The notes below the pieces were generated by a model, which ran no database searches, was not told the DNA's origin, and worked only from the letters and a program-made list of their open reading frames with translations. A DNA stretch of 64,000 nt, from NCBI RefSeq assembly GCF_002000085.1, contig NZ_MUZU01000002.1:124001-188000 (forward strand), given 5' to 3'. Of this stretch, positions 10,195-19,371 are shown in pieces. The position numbers and the translations under genes were made by a program. Each line of letters starts with the position of its first letter. Position 1 is the stretch's first letter. The DNA comes from Pseudocolwellia agarivorans (GTDB taxonomy: Bacteria > Pseudomonadota > Gammaproteobacteria > Enterobacterales > Alteromonadaceae).

Positions 10195-10773
10195 ATGGCT
10201 CAGCTTTATTTTTATTATTCAACAATGAATGCAGGTAAATCGACTCACCTGCTTCAATCTGCTTACAATTACTCTGAACGTAACCTAAGATCATTACTAT
10301 ATACTGCAAAACTAGACGACCGATTCGAGCAAGGAAAAATAGCCTCTCGAATTGGGTTGCATGCAGACGCATCCTTGTTCGACGCAAATACCCAGTTATT
10401 TGATGAAATAAAACGTGAAAACAACACAAATAAAATAGATTGTGTACTGATAGACGAAGCACAGTTTTTATCAAAAGCTCAAGTGAAACAACTTACAGAT
10501 ATTGTTGACGGTTTAGATATTCCTGTACTTGCCTACGGCATTAGAACCGACTTTTTAGGCGAAACCTTTTCAGGTAGTGCCGCGTTGCTTGCATGGGCTG
10601 ATAAATTAGTGGAACTTAAAACTATATGTCACTGTGGTCGTAAAGCTAACTTTGTTATACGACGTGATGAAAACGGCAACCCTGTTAAAAACGGTGAACA
10701 AGTCGAAGTTGGCGGTAATGAACGATACGAACCTTTATGCCGAGCCCACTTTAAAACGTTGGTTTGGACCTAA
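10195..10773 (+). CDS. tdk: thymidine kinase, type II
   Basis: Tdk phosphorylates thymidine and deoxyuridine. The 192 residues contain the P-loop STMNAGKST (residues 9-17), the catalytic DEAQFL motif near 87-92, and the zinc-ribbon cysteines (ICHCGRKA and LCRAH) typical of the bacterial tetrameric enzyme. It lies 30 bases after deoC in the udk-nupC-deoC-tdk-upp operon. The presence of both a kinase and the catabolic enzymes means thymidine can be salvaged or degraded. Confidence 0.95.
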   Translation: MAQLYFYYSTMNAGKSTHLLQSAYNYSERNLRSLLYTAKLDDRFEQGKIASRIGLHADASLFDANTQLFDEIKRENNTNKIDCVLIDEAQFLSKAQVKQLTDIVDGLDIPVLAYGIRTDFLGETFSGSAALLAWADKLVELKTICHCGRKANFVIRRDENGNPVKNGEQVEVGGNERYEPLCRAHFKTLVWT

Positions 10774-10802
10774 CCTTAATTTATCAAGGATAAAAGATAC
10801 TT

Positions 10803-11429
10803 ATGGCTATTTTCGAAAGCAAACATCCGCTTGTAAAACATAAAATCAGTTTACTCAGAAAAGATGCTATTTCAGTCAAGTCTTTTCGCGAGCTAACCAG
10901 AGAATTAGCCACCATGCTGACCATGGAAGCGACCACTGAACTTGCACTAGCTAATCAAAATATTGCTTGTTGGTCTGGCGATATTTCTACCCCCCTGTTA
11001 GCCGATAAACAACCGACATTAATTCCTATATTAAGAGCAGGATTAGGTATGTTAGATGGCGCCCTTACCATACTCCCTTGTGCAAAAATTAGTGTAGTAG
11101 GCTTACAAAGAAATGAACTAACGCTGCAACCAGAAAGCTATTATGAAAATGTAGTTGCTGATGTCAATGTGCGTACAGCCATTATTATTGACCCTATGTT
11201 AGCCACAGGCGGAACCGCCTTAGCAACTATAGAGCTATTAAAAAAATCAGGCTGTAAAAACATTAAAGCTATATTTTTAGTTGCCGCGCCTGAAGGTATT
11301 GAGCTACTTCAACAAAACCATGCTGATGTTGATTTATTTATTGGTGCTATAGACGACAAACTTAATGAAAATGGTTATATATTACCGGGGTTAGGTGATG
11401 CTGGTGATAAAATTTTTGGTACGTTGTAA
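10803..11429 (+). CDS. upp: uracil phosphoribosyltransferase
   Basis: Upp makes UMP from uracil and PRPP. The 208 residues match the family, with the PRPP-binding loop DPMLATGGTA at 130-139 and the C-terminal uracil-binding segment NENGYILPGLGDAGDK. It is the last gene of the operon, 29 bases after tdk, and a stem-loop follows. It recovers uracil released by phosphorolysis of uridine or deoxyuridine. Confidence 0.95.
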   Translation: MAIFESKHPLVKHKISLLRKDAISVKSFRELTRELATMLTMEATTELALANQNIACWSGDISTPLLADKQPTLIPILRAGLGMLDGALTILPCAKISVVGLQRNELTLQPESYYENVVADVNVRTAIIIDPMLATGGTALATIELLKKSGCKNIKAIFLVAAPEGIELLQQNHADVDLFIGAIDDKLNENGYILPGLGDAGDKIFGTL

Positions 11430-11457
11430 GTCGAATTAACAGCAATAAAAACTAAAT

Positions 11458-11494
11458 AACCGCTCTTGAGTTGAAGCTTGGTCAAGAGCGGTTT
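11458..11494. terminator. stem-loop terminator between upp and the ThuA-like gene
   Basis: A 12-bp perfect inverted repeat (11458-11469 with 11482-11493; arm AACCGCTCTTGA) lies between the convergent upp and ThuA-like genes. Only a short T run follows on either strand, so termination strength is uncertain. Confidence 0.65.
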
Positions 11495-11558
11495 CATCAT
11501 AAAAATTTAGTTATCTATGCGTTCAATATTCGCCTTACATTTAAATACTTTTAAAGCA

Positions 11559-12557
11559 TTATTTAGGTAAATCAAACGTTCTTATATTTGCATTGGTTTC
11601 AGTAGGAAAATCAGTTGGAACAGGTGTTGTCACTTTTCCTGTAGCCACCCACTCAGCTCCTCGTAAAAAAGTCGTAATAAATCCAACACCTTCAAACGCT
11701 CTTTGATCATGTCCTAACGTGGTATGAAAGATACGTCCTTTATGATAATTAAGCGTCATTAACACCGGTTCGTTACGTGCATCCTCTTTTTTACGATAAT
11801 GCGGATAAGCCGTAGCAAGAATAGTCATGTTTTGTGCAGGGCCGCGTAAGTGTTCATACATTTCATCGGGAGCATGTAACCAGCGTTCAGGTAAACCTTG
11901 TGTAATGGGATGAGAAGAATCTCGAATATCGATATGAAATTTTTGTACTTTTCCATGACGACCGGCGCCTCCAGCTTGAAAATCGCGCGTTAACTTACCT
12001 GCGTCGTTATAATAAACATAAGGCCCATGTTGCTTGTTCCGGTTTCCCCATCCGCCTAAGCCAATCATTTCATTGTAGGCTTTCCATTCAGGAAAAGCGT
12101 TATCAGCAGCATGCACTACAACAAGGCCGCCTCCACGCCTCATATATTTTTCAAAAGCATTTTTAGTTTCAACTGGCCAAGGTGCTGTTTTCCAACCCAA
12201 GTTTGAAACAACCACATCATAAGCTTCAAAATTAGGGCTAAAATCAACATCAGCTTTAGGTTCTTTATATTCTTGATAGTTTTTTCCGTCGTTTAACGGA
12301 TATTGCTCAATAATATTATTATACCCAGTTGAGCGCCATAGGTTTGAAGTACGATAAATATCAACATTAAACAAGCCCGATTGCTCTAAGTATTGTTTCA
12401 TCATTAATGTAGATTTTGGCCAAACAGCGTGATTATTTTGACCATCAAGAATAACAACATTTAGCTTTTTAGCTGCTGTATCTTCATTTTTTATAACACT
12501 ACAACCAGTAAAACTAAGGGAAACAAAAATCCCTAGCAGAAATATTTTTTTGATCAT
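11559..12557 (-). CDS. ThuA-domain lipoprotein
   Basis: This 332-residue protein has the ThuA (trehalose-utilisation, glutamine-amidotransferase-like) fold. Visible are VVILDGQNNHAVWP after the leader, GGGLVVVHAADNAF, and the C-terminal GRIFHTTLGHDQRAF. A lipobox (SFTGC) near residue 20 marks it as a lipoprotein, so it acts at the envelope. The start used here, ATG at 12557, follows GGGGAAAATCA; an upstream extension has no ribosome site. ThuA proteins in marine bacteria often accompany glycan loci, but here it is flanked by nucleoside genes and its substrate cannot be told. Confidence 0.75.
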   Translation of the reverse strand: MIKKIFLLGIFVSLSFTGCSVIKNEDTAAKKLNVVILDGQNNHAVWPKSTLMMKQYLEQSGLFNVDIYRTSNLWRSTGYNNIIEQYPLNDGKNYQEYKEPKADVDFSPNFEAYDVVVSNLGWKTAPWPVETKNAFEKYMRRGGGLVVVHAADNAFPEWKAYNEMIGLGGWGNRNKQHGPYVYYNDAGKLTRDFQAGGAGRHGKVQKFHIDIRDSSHPITQGLPERWLHAPDEMYEHLRGPAQNMTILATAYPHYRKKEDARNEPVLMTLNYHKGRIFHTTLGHDQRAFEGVGFITTFLRGAEWVATGKVTTPVPTDFPTETNANIRTFDLPK

Positions 12558-12800
12558 TGATTTTCCCCGTATTAGTTTATAACTCCATACCACCTCAATA
12601 GATGGCATGAATATTTTTTTTACTAGTAAATTTTAATTTTTACTGAATAAAAACAATTGTAAACAAATAAAATCTAAATACAACGTCTTAAACTTGAAAG
12701 GAGTCGATAAGCATTATAGAAAAGAAAAAGAACAGAGTTGTCACACATTAATTAATAATATTAACGTGTAACAACTTAAAGACGATAAAGCTTTAAGAAA

Positions 12801-14114
12801 CTAATCTATGATTTTATAAATAACAGGGAGTTCTTCAGCTTTAGTTTCGCTAATAGATAAAGCCGTTAAATATTCTTGGCTAGCTTTCGTTGCCTGCTCT
12901 TCATTTGCAGCATGAATTCGAGCAACGGCATCCCCTTTATTAACAACAGTACCTACAGGTAAAATTCTATCAAAGCCAACACTGTGATCAATCAACTGAC
13001 CATTAGCTGTTCTTCCACCTTTCATACCTACAATAGACAAACCTATATCGCGTGTTTGCATACCTGAGATATAACCTGAACGAGTAGCAATCACGTCTTT
13101 AATTACGTTTGCTTTAGTCATTGATTCCCACGGCGCTTCTAAAAGATTATTAGGTCCACCTAGAGCTGCAATCATTTTAGAAAATACTTCAGCCGCTTCA
13201 CCATTAGCTAGTACAGCATTAATTTTAGTTTTAGCTTCCGCTTCTGTATTTGCAATTTTTGAACTGATTAGCATAGACGTTGCTAAAGCAACAACTACTG
13301 CGTGTAGTCTAGGTTCACGTTGCTTACCTGTTAAATATTTAACGGTTTCATACATTTCAACCGCATTACCTGCCGATGTACCTAATACCTGATTCATATC
13401 AGTAATAATGGCTTGAGTTGGCACACCTGCACCATTAGCAACACTTACAATGCTTTGTGCAAGTTGAATCGCTTGAGTCATATCTGACATCATGGCGCCA
13501 TTACCCATTTTCACATCCATTACCAGTGTATCTAATCCTGCTGATAATTTTTTAGATAAAATGGAAGCCGTTATTAAAGGGATAGACTCAACAGTCCCCG
13601 TAACATCTCTAATACTATAAAGACGCTTATCTGCGGGGGCTAAGTTGTCTGTTTGAGAAATAATAGCAACGCCAATATCTTTAACGATACGTTTAAATTC
13701 AGAAATAGTGGGTTGAACATTAAAGCCAGCAATGCTTTCTAACTTATCAGACGTTCCACCCGTATGACCCAAACCACGGCCTGAAATCATAGGTACATAA
13801 GCACCACAAGCCGCAACAATTGCAGCAAGCATAAAGCTAACCTTGTCACCTACTCCACCTGTTGAATGCTTATCAACTACAGGTCCATCAAGTTCAGGCC
13901 ACGACAATACATCGCCCGAGTTCATCATAGCTTTGGTAAAAGCAACAATTTCTTCAATTTCCATTCCTTGCTGAAATATTGCCATTGCCATTGAGCCCAC
14001 TTGTGCATCATTAAAGCTTCCATTGACTAATCCATCAACAAAACCTTGAATTTTATCAGCAGACAAAATTAATCCATCACGTTTTGTTCTAATAATTTCT
14101 TGTGGTAACAACAT
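12801..14114 (-). CDS. deoA: thymidine phosphorylase
   Basis: DeoA cleaves thymidine or deoxyuridine with phosphate to base and deoxyribose 1-phosphate. The 437 residues match the family (about 440). The phosphate-binding loop KHSTGGVGD lies at 82-90, and RDVTGTVESIPLITASILSKK and VKMGNGAMM follow. It lies 32 bases downstream of cdd on the same strand, so cdd-deoA is an operon: Cdd makes deoxyuridine, DeoA cleaves it. Control is probably through the RutR-box-like site upstream of cdd. Confidence 0.95.
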   Translation of the reverse strand: MLLPQEIIRTKRDGLILSADKIQGFVDGLVNGSFNDAQVGSMAMAIFQQGMEIEEIVAFTKAMMNSGDVLSWPELDGPVVDKHSTGGVGDKVSFMLAAIVAACGAYVPMISGRGLGHTGGTSDKLESIAGFNVQPTISEFKRIVKDIGVAIISQTDNLAPADKRLYSIRDVTGTVESIPLITASILSKKLSAGLDTLVMDVKMGNGAMMSDMTQAIQLAQSIVSVANGAGVPTQAIITDMNQVLGTSAGNAVEMYETVKYLTGKQREPRLHAVVVALATSMLISSKIANTEAEAKTKINAVLANGEAAEVFSKMIAALGGPNNLLEAPWESMTKANVIKDVIATRSGYISGMQTRDIGLSIVGMKGGRTANGQLIDHSVGFDRILPVGTVVNKGDAVARIHAANEEQATKASQEYLTALSISETKAEELPVIYKIID

Positions 14115-14146
14115 AGGTGTTCCTTAAATTTCTTATAATTATTGAA

Positions 14147-14560
14147 TTAAATGTCTAATAAACTTTTTGGTGTAAAAGCATCTGGTAACAACTCAGATAC
14201 CGTCCAAATTTTTGTATCTCCTAAATGGTTAGCAGAAATCACCTTTGCATCTTCGGCTAAAAACTCTGCTATCACCTGCCTACATGCGCCGCAAGGAGGT
14301 GTAAGTTTGTCTTGTTCTGTGTATACAACAATTGACTGAATACGCGTTTCGCCATTTATAACCGCTTGTGCAATACAGTTACGCTCAGCACATACCGTTA
14401 AACCATAAGAAGCATTTTCAACATTACAACCGCTAACAATATGACCTAACTCAGTTAACGCTGCCGCACCCACTCTAAAGTTGCTATACGGTGCATAAGC
14501 TTTTAAGTAAGCTTCTTTCGCTTTGGTAATTTGATCTTGATAGTTTGATTGAGTATTCAT
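14147..14560 (-). CDS. cdd: cytidine deaminase, tetrameric type
   Basis: Cdd deaminates cytidine and deoxycytidine. The 137-residue length fits the small tetrameric class. Zinc-site residues are Cys57-Ala-Glu59 (CAE, with Glu59 catalytic) and Cys90/Cys93 (PPCGACRQ). The reading frame opens at a TTG (14575), but GGGAG seven bases before the internal ATG at 14560 makes that ATG the better start. It is first in cdd-deoA, and a RutR-box-like palindrome sits only 22 bases upstream of the start codon. Confidence 0.92.
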   Translation of the reverse strand: MNTQSNYQDQITKAKEAYLKAYAPYSNFRVGAAALTELGHIVSGCNVENASYGLTVCAERNCIAQAVINGETRIQSIVVYTEQDKLTPPCGACRQVIAEFLAEDAKVISANHLGDTKIWTVSELLPDAFTPKSLLDI

Positions 14561-14581
14561 TGATATCTCCCACAATAAAAA

Positions 14582-14597
14582 CTGACCATATAGTCAA
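14582..14597. promoter_or_regulatory. RutR-box-like operator of cdd-deoA
   Basis: CTGACCATATAGTCAA matches the RutR consensus TTGACCA-NN-TGGTCAA at 12 of 14 defined positions. It abuts the cdd leader, where a bound repressor would block initiation. It lies between the terminator of the upstream TonB receptor gene and cdd, so it should govern cdd-deoA alone. Confidence 0.65.
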
Positions 14598-14670
14598 GTA
14601 AGTTAAATATTAATCTAGCTTGATTGATATTACTAGTACTAAAGTTAATTTTAGGGCGATTAGTTTTTAA

Positions 14671-14698
14671 AAAAAAACCGCACATAAAGTGCGGCTTT
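14671..14698 (-). terminator. terminator of the Oar-like TonB receptor gene
   Basis: Core stem CCGCAC (14678-14683) pairs with GTGCGG (14689-14694) around ATAAA, followed on the minus strand by an uninterrupted T run. It lies about 25 bases past the receptor stop and separates it from cdd-deoA. Confidence 0.8.
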
Positions 14699-14720
14699 GA
14701 TTAGATATCAAACATTAAAA

Positions 14721-17700
14721 TTAGAAAGTGTATTTAACACCAATTTTAACATTCCATGTAGATGCTCTATCCTCAAAAACAGTAGGTGCATCATCTGCTT
14801 CTGCGTTTTTAGAACTGTATACATATTGTCCTTGGTCATTAATATCATAACCAAACAAATCTGACGTACTGTTGCCAAATTCATTTCTATAAACACGAGC
14901 CGAGTCTTTATCAATAATTGCCCAAGCATTATCAATATCTATATACAACAAGCCTTTATGCCCATCAAAAATACCAGGAAGCTCTTGTTCAATTCTTAAA
15001 TCAAGACTTGAAACCCAAGGAGCACGCTGATTATTTTTAGCTAAAGCTCCGCCTTCAGTAGATAATCCAAGAACTTCAAGTTGTGAAACAATTTCTGAAT
15101 AACTCAGACCATTTGCAAAATCAACGGCTGCATCATCAGATCCTGTTGGAATGTAAGGTAAATATGCCGGATGAAGATCTAAATCACCATCTAAACCAGT
15201 TTCATTAAAGTTTTTACCTAAGACCCAGCTGTATGGGCGACCAGATTTACGTTCAAAAAATGCATGGAATGTTGTTGCATAACCGCCGATGAACTCAGTG
15301 CTGTAACGTAAATTTAATGTAATTCTGTGCTTAGTTTCATAAGATGAGGTGCCTAGAGCAACATTTTGTGGATCGTATACCGGATGGAACTCATATGACG
15401 TATTAGATGAAGTTCCTGATGCTGCAAAGCGATCTTCCACATCAGTATTAGTATACGAGAAATTCATATTCAAACCACTTTCAAAGGTTTTACTTAAACT
15501 AAACGTTTTAATTAATGTTTCACCACCACTAATATTTGTCATTAAAATATCACGACGACCTCGTCCTTGATCACCTGCTTGATAAGCTTCACTATCTGTA
15601 TTAAATGCAAAACCATAGATTGGGCGACCATCTACAGTATAGCCGTTAAGACCACGAGAAGTGTCAACTTGACGACTCAAATCTTCCCAAATAACTCCAT
15701 CTTTAACTTTCTTGTATAAAACTTCACCGCTGATGTTCCAGTTTTCGCCTAACCCTATAGCACTAAAGTCAGCAACATAATCTGCTGCAACACTATATTG
15801 CCATGTGCTTGGAATTTCGAAATCAGGGTCAATAGCATCAATATTAGAATTAGCACCGTCTAGCGATGAACCAGAGATTGTATCTAAAGCTCGTTGTGGA
15901 ATACTGCTAGGATCTGGGTTGTTTAGGTATGCATCAACCAAAGATTGGTCAGCATCACTTTCATTTCGGCTACTATAGGCAGCAATACGACTACCATCGT
16001 TAGTAAATGAATTTGATACCCATACGTTAGGACTACCACCACTAAATAAACCAAAACCACCACGAAGCGTTAAGCCTTCAATTTCTTCATCTAGATCCCA
16101 TTTGAAGCCTACGCGAGGTAAAAGGATATCTGCGCCATCTAAATTTTCATTATTTTTAAAACCATTACGTTTTTCAAATAATGCGTTTTCTGTAGGCTTG
16201 TCACTGTTAGAAATACGTTCATAACGTAAACCATAAGTTAAATTGAAAGTATCATTAACATCCCAGCTATCTTCAACATAAAAAGCATGGTTACTTAAAC
16301 TAAAGCTTGCAGCAGCATCATCTCTATTTAAACTTGGGTTATTTTGATATTCAAACCAATCAGCGTTCCCTGATTCAAAGTCTTCAATAGAATCAAAATA
16401 CCATGATCCTAAATAATGTTGCATAAAGATGTTAAATACATCAACTTTTTCATATTCCCAACCAAATGAAATTGCATGATCATCAAGTAAATATTCACCA
16501 CTGAATCGTAATTGCAATGTTTCATTACTCAATTGATTAGCATGGCGGCTATCATCAGAACCTAAATTAATTTTCCCACCACCATGGTCAATCTTAACTT
16601 CACCAAATTCCAAACCACCAACAGAAGCTTGGCTGTTTGTACTTTCTTTGTATGATGCTTTCATTTCAGTTGAAAAGTTTTCTGTCCAATACGAGAATAA
16701 CTGACCAACATACGTCTCATACTCATTTGTTCTATTGTACCAATGCGAAGATAAATACAATTCGTTTGAACGGCCAGTTGTATTACCAGCACTATTACTA
16801 AAGCCATAACCATAAGTTAATGAGGCGCGATGATCGTCGTTAATATTCCAGTCTAGTTTTAAAGAATATTTTTCATCTTCTAAAGGAATTGATGCATCCC
16901 AAGAACCCGCATCATAACCATACTTAGATTGTGCTGTACTCACTACACGTTCAAGATCATTTAATGAGACATTACTGATTTCATTTGCTACACCAGAACC
17001 AGCGGGGCCTGTATTAACAGTACTAGGTGCTTCAAATGTTTCATATGAAGCAAAGAAGAAAAGCTTATCTTTAATAATTGGACCACCTAAAGTAGCTCCA
17101 TAACTTTCTTCTTTAAATTTTAATTTAATGTCTTCGCCTGTTTCAGGATGCTCTGGATCGCCAGCCCAAGAATCTTGTGCTTTTTCAAAAAATACACTTC
17201 CGTGAAAATCATTCGTACCTGATTTTGTAACAACACTAAGTTGTCCACCAGAAAAACCACCTTCTTTTGCGGAGAAAGGTGCAATTGCTACACTTAATTG
17301 CTCAATAGAATCAAAAGCAATAGGCGAGCGCTCAGTTGGGTAACCGTTACCAGCTAAACCAAAATCATCATTCAGTTTTACACCATCAACTTTCAAACTA
17401 TTATAACGAGGGTTACTCCCTGCTAAATATAATGAAGAACCATCATTACCTACAACAGCCATAGGGTTTTGACGAGCAATATCTTTAATATCTCGGTTAA
17501 AAGAAGCCGCTTTACTGATTTGATCACCGTAAAAAGTACTTTCAGAACCACTTATTTGCTCATATAAACTAGACGTTCCAGTTACTTCAATGCGCTCTAC
17601 ATTTAAATCTTCTAGAGATTCAGAAACACGAAACACTTCACTTAATGAAATATAAACATTTGATAATTTTTTATCTTGAAATTTATCAGAGTCAATTTCT

Positions 17701-17948
17701 ATTGTGTAAGGTCCACCAACACGTAACCCTTGAGCGAAAAAAGCTCCTGAGTCATTAGTTGTTAATGTTTTACGTGTGCCTGAAGGCTCATGCGTAACAA
17801 TAATAGTGGTGTTAGCAGCTGCATTACCTGCAGGTCCAACAATAGTACCCCTAATACCTGAAGAGGTATCAGCAGCCATGGCTGATGTTGACAAACCAAG
17901 TGCTAAAACAACAGCACCAGTAAGTTTTGAGAGTCGATGAGTTTTCAT
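14721..17948 (-). CDS. Oar-like TonB-dependent receptor with carboxypeptidase-regulatory-like domain
   Basis: This roughly 1075-residue outer-membrane receptor has a signal peptide ending near residue 26 (SAMA), a carboxypeptidase-regulatory-like beta-sandwich at about 30-110 (GIRGTIVGPAGNAAANTTI), a TonB-box-like VERIEVTGTSS, a plug with GGFSGGQLSVVTKSGTNDFHG, and a barrel ending in Phe. Of two adjacent ATG codons (17951 and 17948) the second is better spaced from AAGGA. It faces the RutR-like regulator operon across a 700-bp region with RutR-like sites and precedes cdd-deoA, so a role in uptake of nucleic-acid breakdown products is plausible. Oar-like receptors elsewhere handle varied ligands. 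Confidence 0.85.
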   Translation of the reverse strand: MKTHRLSKLTGAVVLALGLSTSAMAADTSSGIRGTIVGPAGNAAANTTIIVTHEPSGTRKTLTTNDSGAFFAQGLRVGGPYTIEIDSDKFQDKKLSNVYISLSEVFRVSESLEDLNVERIEVTGTSSLYEQISGSESTFYGDQISKAASFNRDIKDIARQNPMAVVGNDGSSLYLAGSNPRYNSLKVDGVKLNDDFGLAGNGYPTERSPIAFDSIEQLSVAIAPFSAKEGGFSGGQLSVVTKSGTNDFHGSVFFEKAQDSWAGDPEHPETGEDIKLKFKEESYGATLGGPIIKDKLFFFASYETFEAPSTVNTGPAGSGVANEISNVSLNDLERVVSTAQSKYGYDAGSWDASIPLEDEKYSLKLDWNINDDHRASLTYGYGFSNSAGNTTGRSNELYLSSHWYNRTNEYETYVGQLFSYWTENFSTEMKASYKESTNSQASVGGLEFGEVKIDHGGGKINLGSDDSRHANQLSNETLQLRFSGEYLLDDHAISFGWEYEKVDVFNIFMQHYLGSWYFDSIEDFESGNADWFEYQNNPSLNRDDAAASFSLSNHAFYVEDSWDVNDTFNLTYGLRYERISNSDKPTENALFEKRNGFKNNENLDGADILLPRVGFKWDLDEEIEGLTLRGGFGLFSGGSPNVWVSNSFTNDGSRIAAYSSRNESDADQSLVDAYLNNPDPSSIPQRALDTISGSSLDGANSNIDAIDPDFEIPSTWQYSVAADYVADFSAIGLGENWNISGEVLYKKVKDGVIWEDLSRQVDTSRGLNGYTVDGRPIYGFAFNTDSEAYQAGDQGRGRRDILMTNISGGETLIKTFSLSKTFESGLNMNFSYTNTDVEDRFAASGTSSNTSYEFHPVYDPQNVALGTSSYETKHRITLNLRYSTEFIGGYATTFHAFFERKSGRPYSWVLGKNFNETGLDGDLDLHPAYLPYIPTGSDDAAVDFANGLSYSEIVSQLEVLGLSTEGGALAKNNQRAPWVSSLDLRIEQELPGIFDGHKGLLYIDIDNAWAIIDKDSARVYRNEFGNSTSDLFGYDINDQGQYVYSSKNAEADDAPTVFEDRASTWNVKIGVKYTF

Positions 17949-18288
17949 CATATATTCCTTAGTATAAGTTTAAAAATTGTGTTCTTATGTTTAAGTAAAA
18001 TGTTGTGCAATTAGTTAGTATTTATTTTTTATATTTATTATAGTTAATTCTGATTAAAGCAAAGTTTCTTTACATTTTCATTACATGATTTCATCTCACG
18101 TTAAAAAGCAAATTAAAACAACTTATCTCACAATATTAAAAAACAAACAAAAATAAAGATTTAACATTATTTTACAATAACTTAATAAAAATTATATTTA
18201 ATAAGAATTATTTCATAAATTCTTTTAGATATTAAAAATGTTATTTTTAAAACAAAATATTATACTTACAAAAAACAATTAAATTTTA

Positions 18289-18304
18289 CAAACCAAACGG
18301 TCAA
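18289..18304. promoter_or_regulatory. weak RutR-box-like site
   Basis: CAAACCAAACGGTCAA matches 10 of 14 RutR consensus positions; the right half CGGTCAA is identical to that of the site at 7227-7242. It lies about 340 bases upstream of the Oar-like receptor gene and the same distance from tetR, so either could be its target. Confidence 0.4.
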
Positions 18305-18503
18305 CTTATATTTAAGCCCAAGCACACACCTATAAAATCAAAAGGCTAAGAAAAATATAAAACAAACCTAATAAACAACAAAAAATTTAAAAATGATATT
18401 AACCAGCTAATAACCTACAATAACTTCTGTTTTTTACTCGCTTTATACTTTTCAAGCTATAAAGAAGCTAAATTAACGAGATATACATATAAAATAATTT
18501 AAT

Positions 18504-18539
18504 ATTTCTGTCATTAAATTGTTTTAAAATGACAGAAAT
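18504..18539. repeat. 12-bp-arm inverted repeat upstream of tetR
   Basis: ATTTCTGTCATT (18504-18515) is repeated perfectly inverted at 18528-18539 around a 12-base spacer. There is no T run, so it is unlikely to be a terminator. An operator or leader hairpin is possible; which one is not decided by the sequence. Confidence 0.5.
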
Positions 18540-18560
18540 GATAAAAATAAATTTCAGTAG

Positions 18561-18590
18561 TTAAACCATATAGTCAGCTATATAGTTTAA
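18561..18590. promoter_or_regulatory. 30-bp palindrome, probable tetR operator
   Basis: Arms TTAAACCATATA and TATATAGTTTAA pair at 11 of 12 positions around GTCAGC. Inside, ACCATATAGTCA shares the core of the cdd site. It ends 70 bases upstream of the tetR ATG, a usual place for autoregulation by a TetR protein. Confidence 0.5.
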
Positions 18591-18660
18591 TTATTAACTT
18601 CGTATAAGCTCAGTATATGAATACAAGCTGCGTTTTTTGATTACAGGAGTGTTCAATTAT

Positions 18661-19344
18661 ATGAAAGAAAATAATAAACTAACTAAACAAAGTAACATTC
18701 AACAAAAAGAGCAGACTATCAAAACAACAAAACAAGGCAGTATTAGAGAAAAAAGCCAAGATAAAATATTAGCTGCCGCTCAAGAAGAATTTATCTTACA
18801 GGGTTATAAAGGTGCTACGGTACAAGCAATTGCTGACCGAGCAGAGTTACCTAAAGCTAATGTACTTTATTACTTTAAAAATAAAGAGAACATATACCAT
18901 GCTGTTTTAGAGCGTACATTAGCTATGTGGGATGATGCTATTGGTGATATAGATCCTGACCACGGACCTATAGTAGCTATTGAAAAATTTATCGCGTCTA
19001 AAGTTCAGTTATCATTTAAAGAACCTGCGGCCTCTAAAATTTACGCTATGGAAATTATTCAAGGTGCGCAACACCTAAAAGATTTTACGCGTACCTATTT
19101 ACGCAAGTGGGTAAGAGAAAAGGCGCTTTTATTTCAGCAATGGATAGACAATGGTGAAATGGTTAATGTTGATCCTGTACATTTAATTTTTCTTATTTGG
19201 TCTTCAACCCAACATTATGCTGACTTTGATAATCAAATATTAACGGTAATGAATCAGGCAGATTTTGAAGATGAAGATTGCGAAAAAGTTACGGCATTTT
19301 TAACCGACTTTATTCTGCGTGGTTGTGGTTTAAAGAAAGATTAA
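18661..19344 (+). CDS. RutR-like TetR-family regulator
   Basis: This 227-residue TetR-family DNA-binding protein has an HTH at about 53-73 (ATVQAIADRAELPKANVLYYF). The C-terminal half follows E. coli RutR closely: HLIFLIWSSTQHYADF corresponds to the RutR segment HLIFMIWASTQHYADF, and RutR's EMxxGA and LID segments have counterparts. RutR senses uracil and thymine and controls pyrimidine use. A 33-residue Lys/Gln-rich N-terminal tail is extra. The ATG at 18661 is preferred over an upstream TTG; AGGAG lies 11 bases before it. It heads an operon with the two phosphoesterase genes. RutR-like boxes across the nucleoside block suggest it is their regulator. Confidence 0.8.
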   Translation: MKENNKLTKQSNIQQKEQTIKTTKQGSIREKSQDKILAAAQEEFILQGYKGATVQAIADRAELPKANVLYYFKNKENIYHAVLERTLAMWDDAIGDIDPDHGPIVAIEKFIASKVQLSFKEPAASKIYAMEIIQGAQHLKDFTRTYLRKWVREKALLFQQWIDNGEMVNVDPVHLIFLIWSSTQHYADFDNQILTVMNQADFEDEDCEKVTAFLTDFILRGCGLKKD

Positions 19345-19371
19345 TCTCCTATTGCTAAATAAGGAACAACA

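Larger units (their letters stand above)
17952..18660. other. divergent Oar-like receptor / tetR regulatory region
   Basis: This 709-bp, very AT-rich region has no coding sequence I can support. It carries a RutR-like site (18289-18304), a 12-bp-arm inverted repeat (18504-18539) and a 30-bp palindrome with an embedded RutR-like core (18561-18590). The length and density of palindromes suggest several binding sites for both divergent promoters. Confidence 0.6.
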
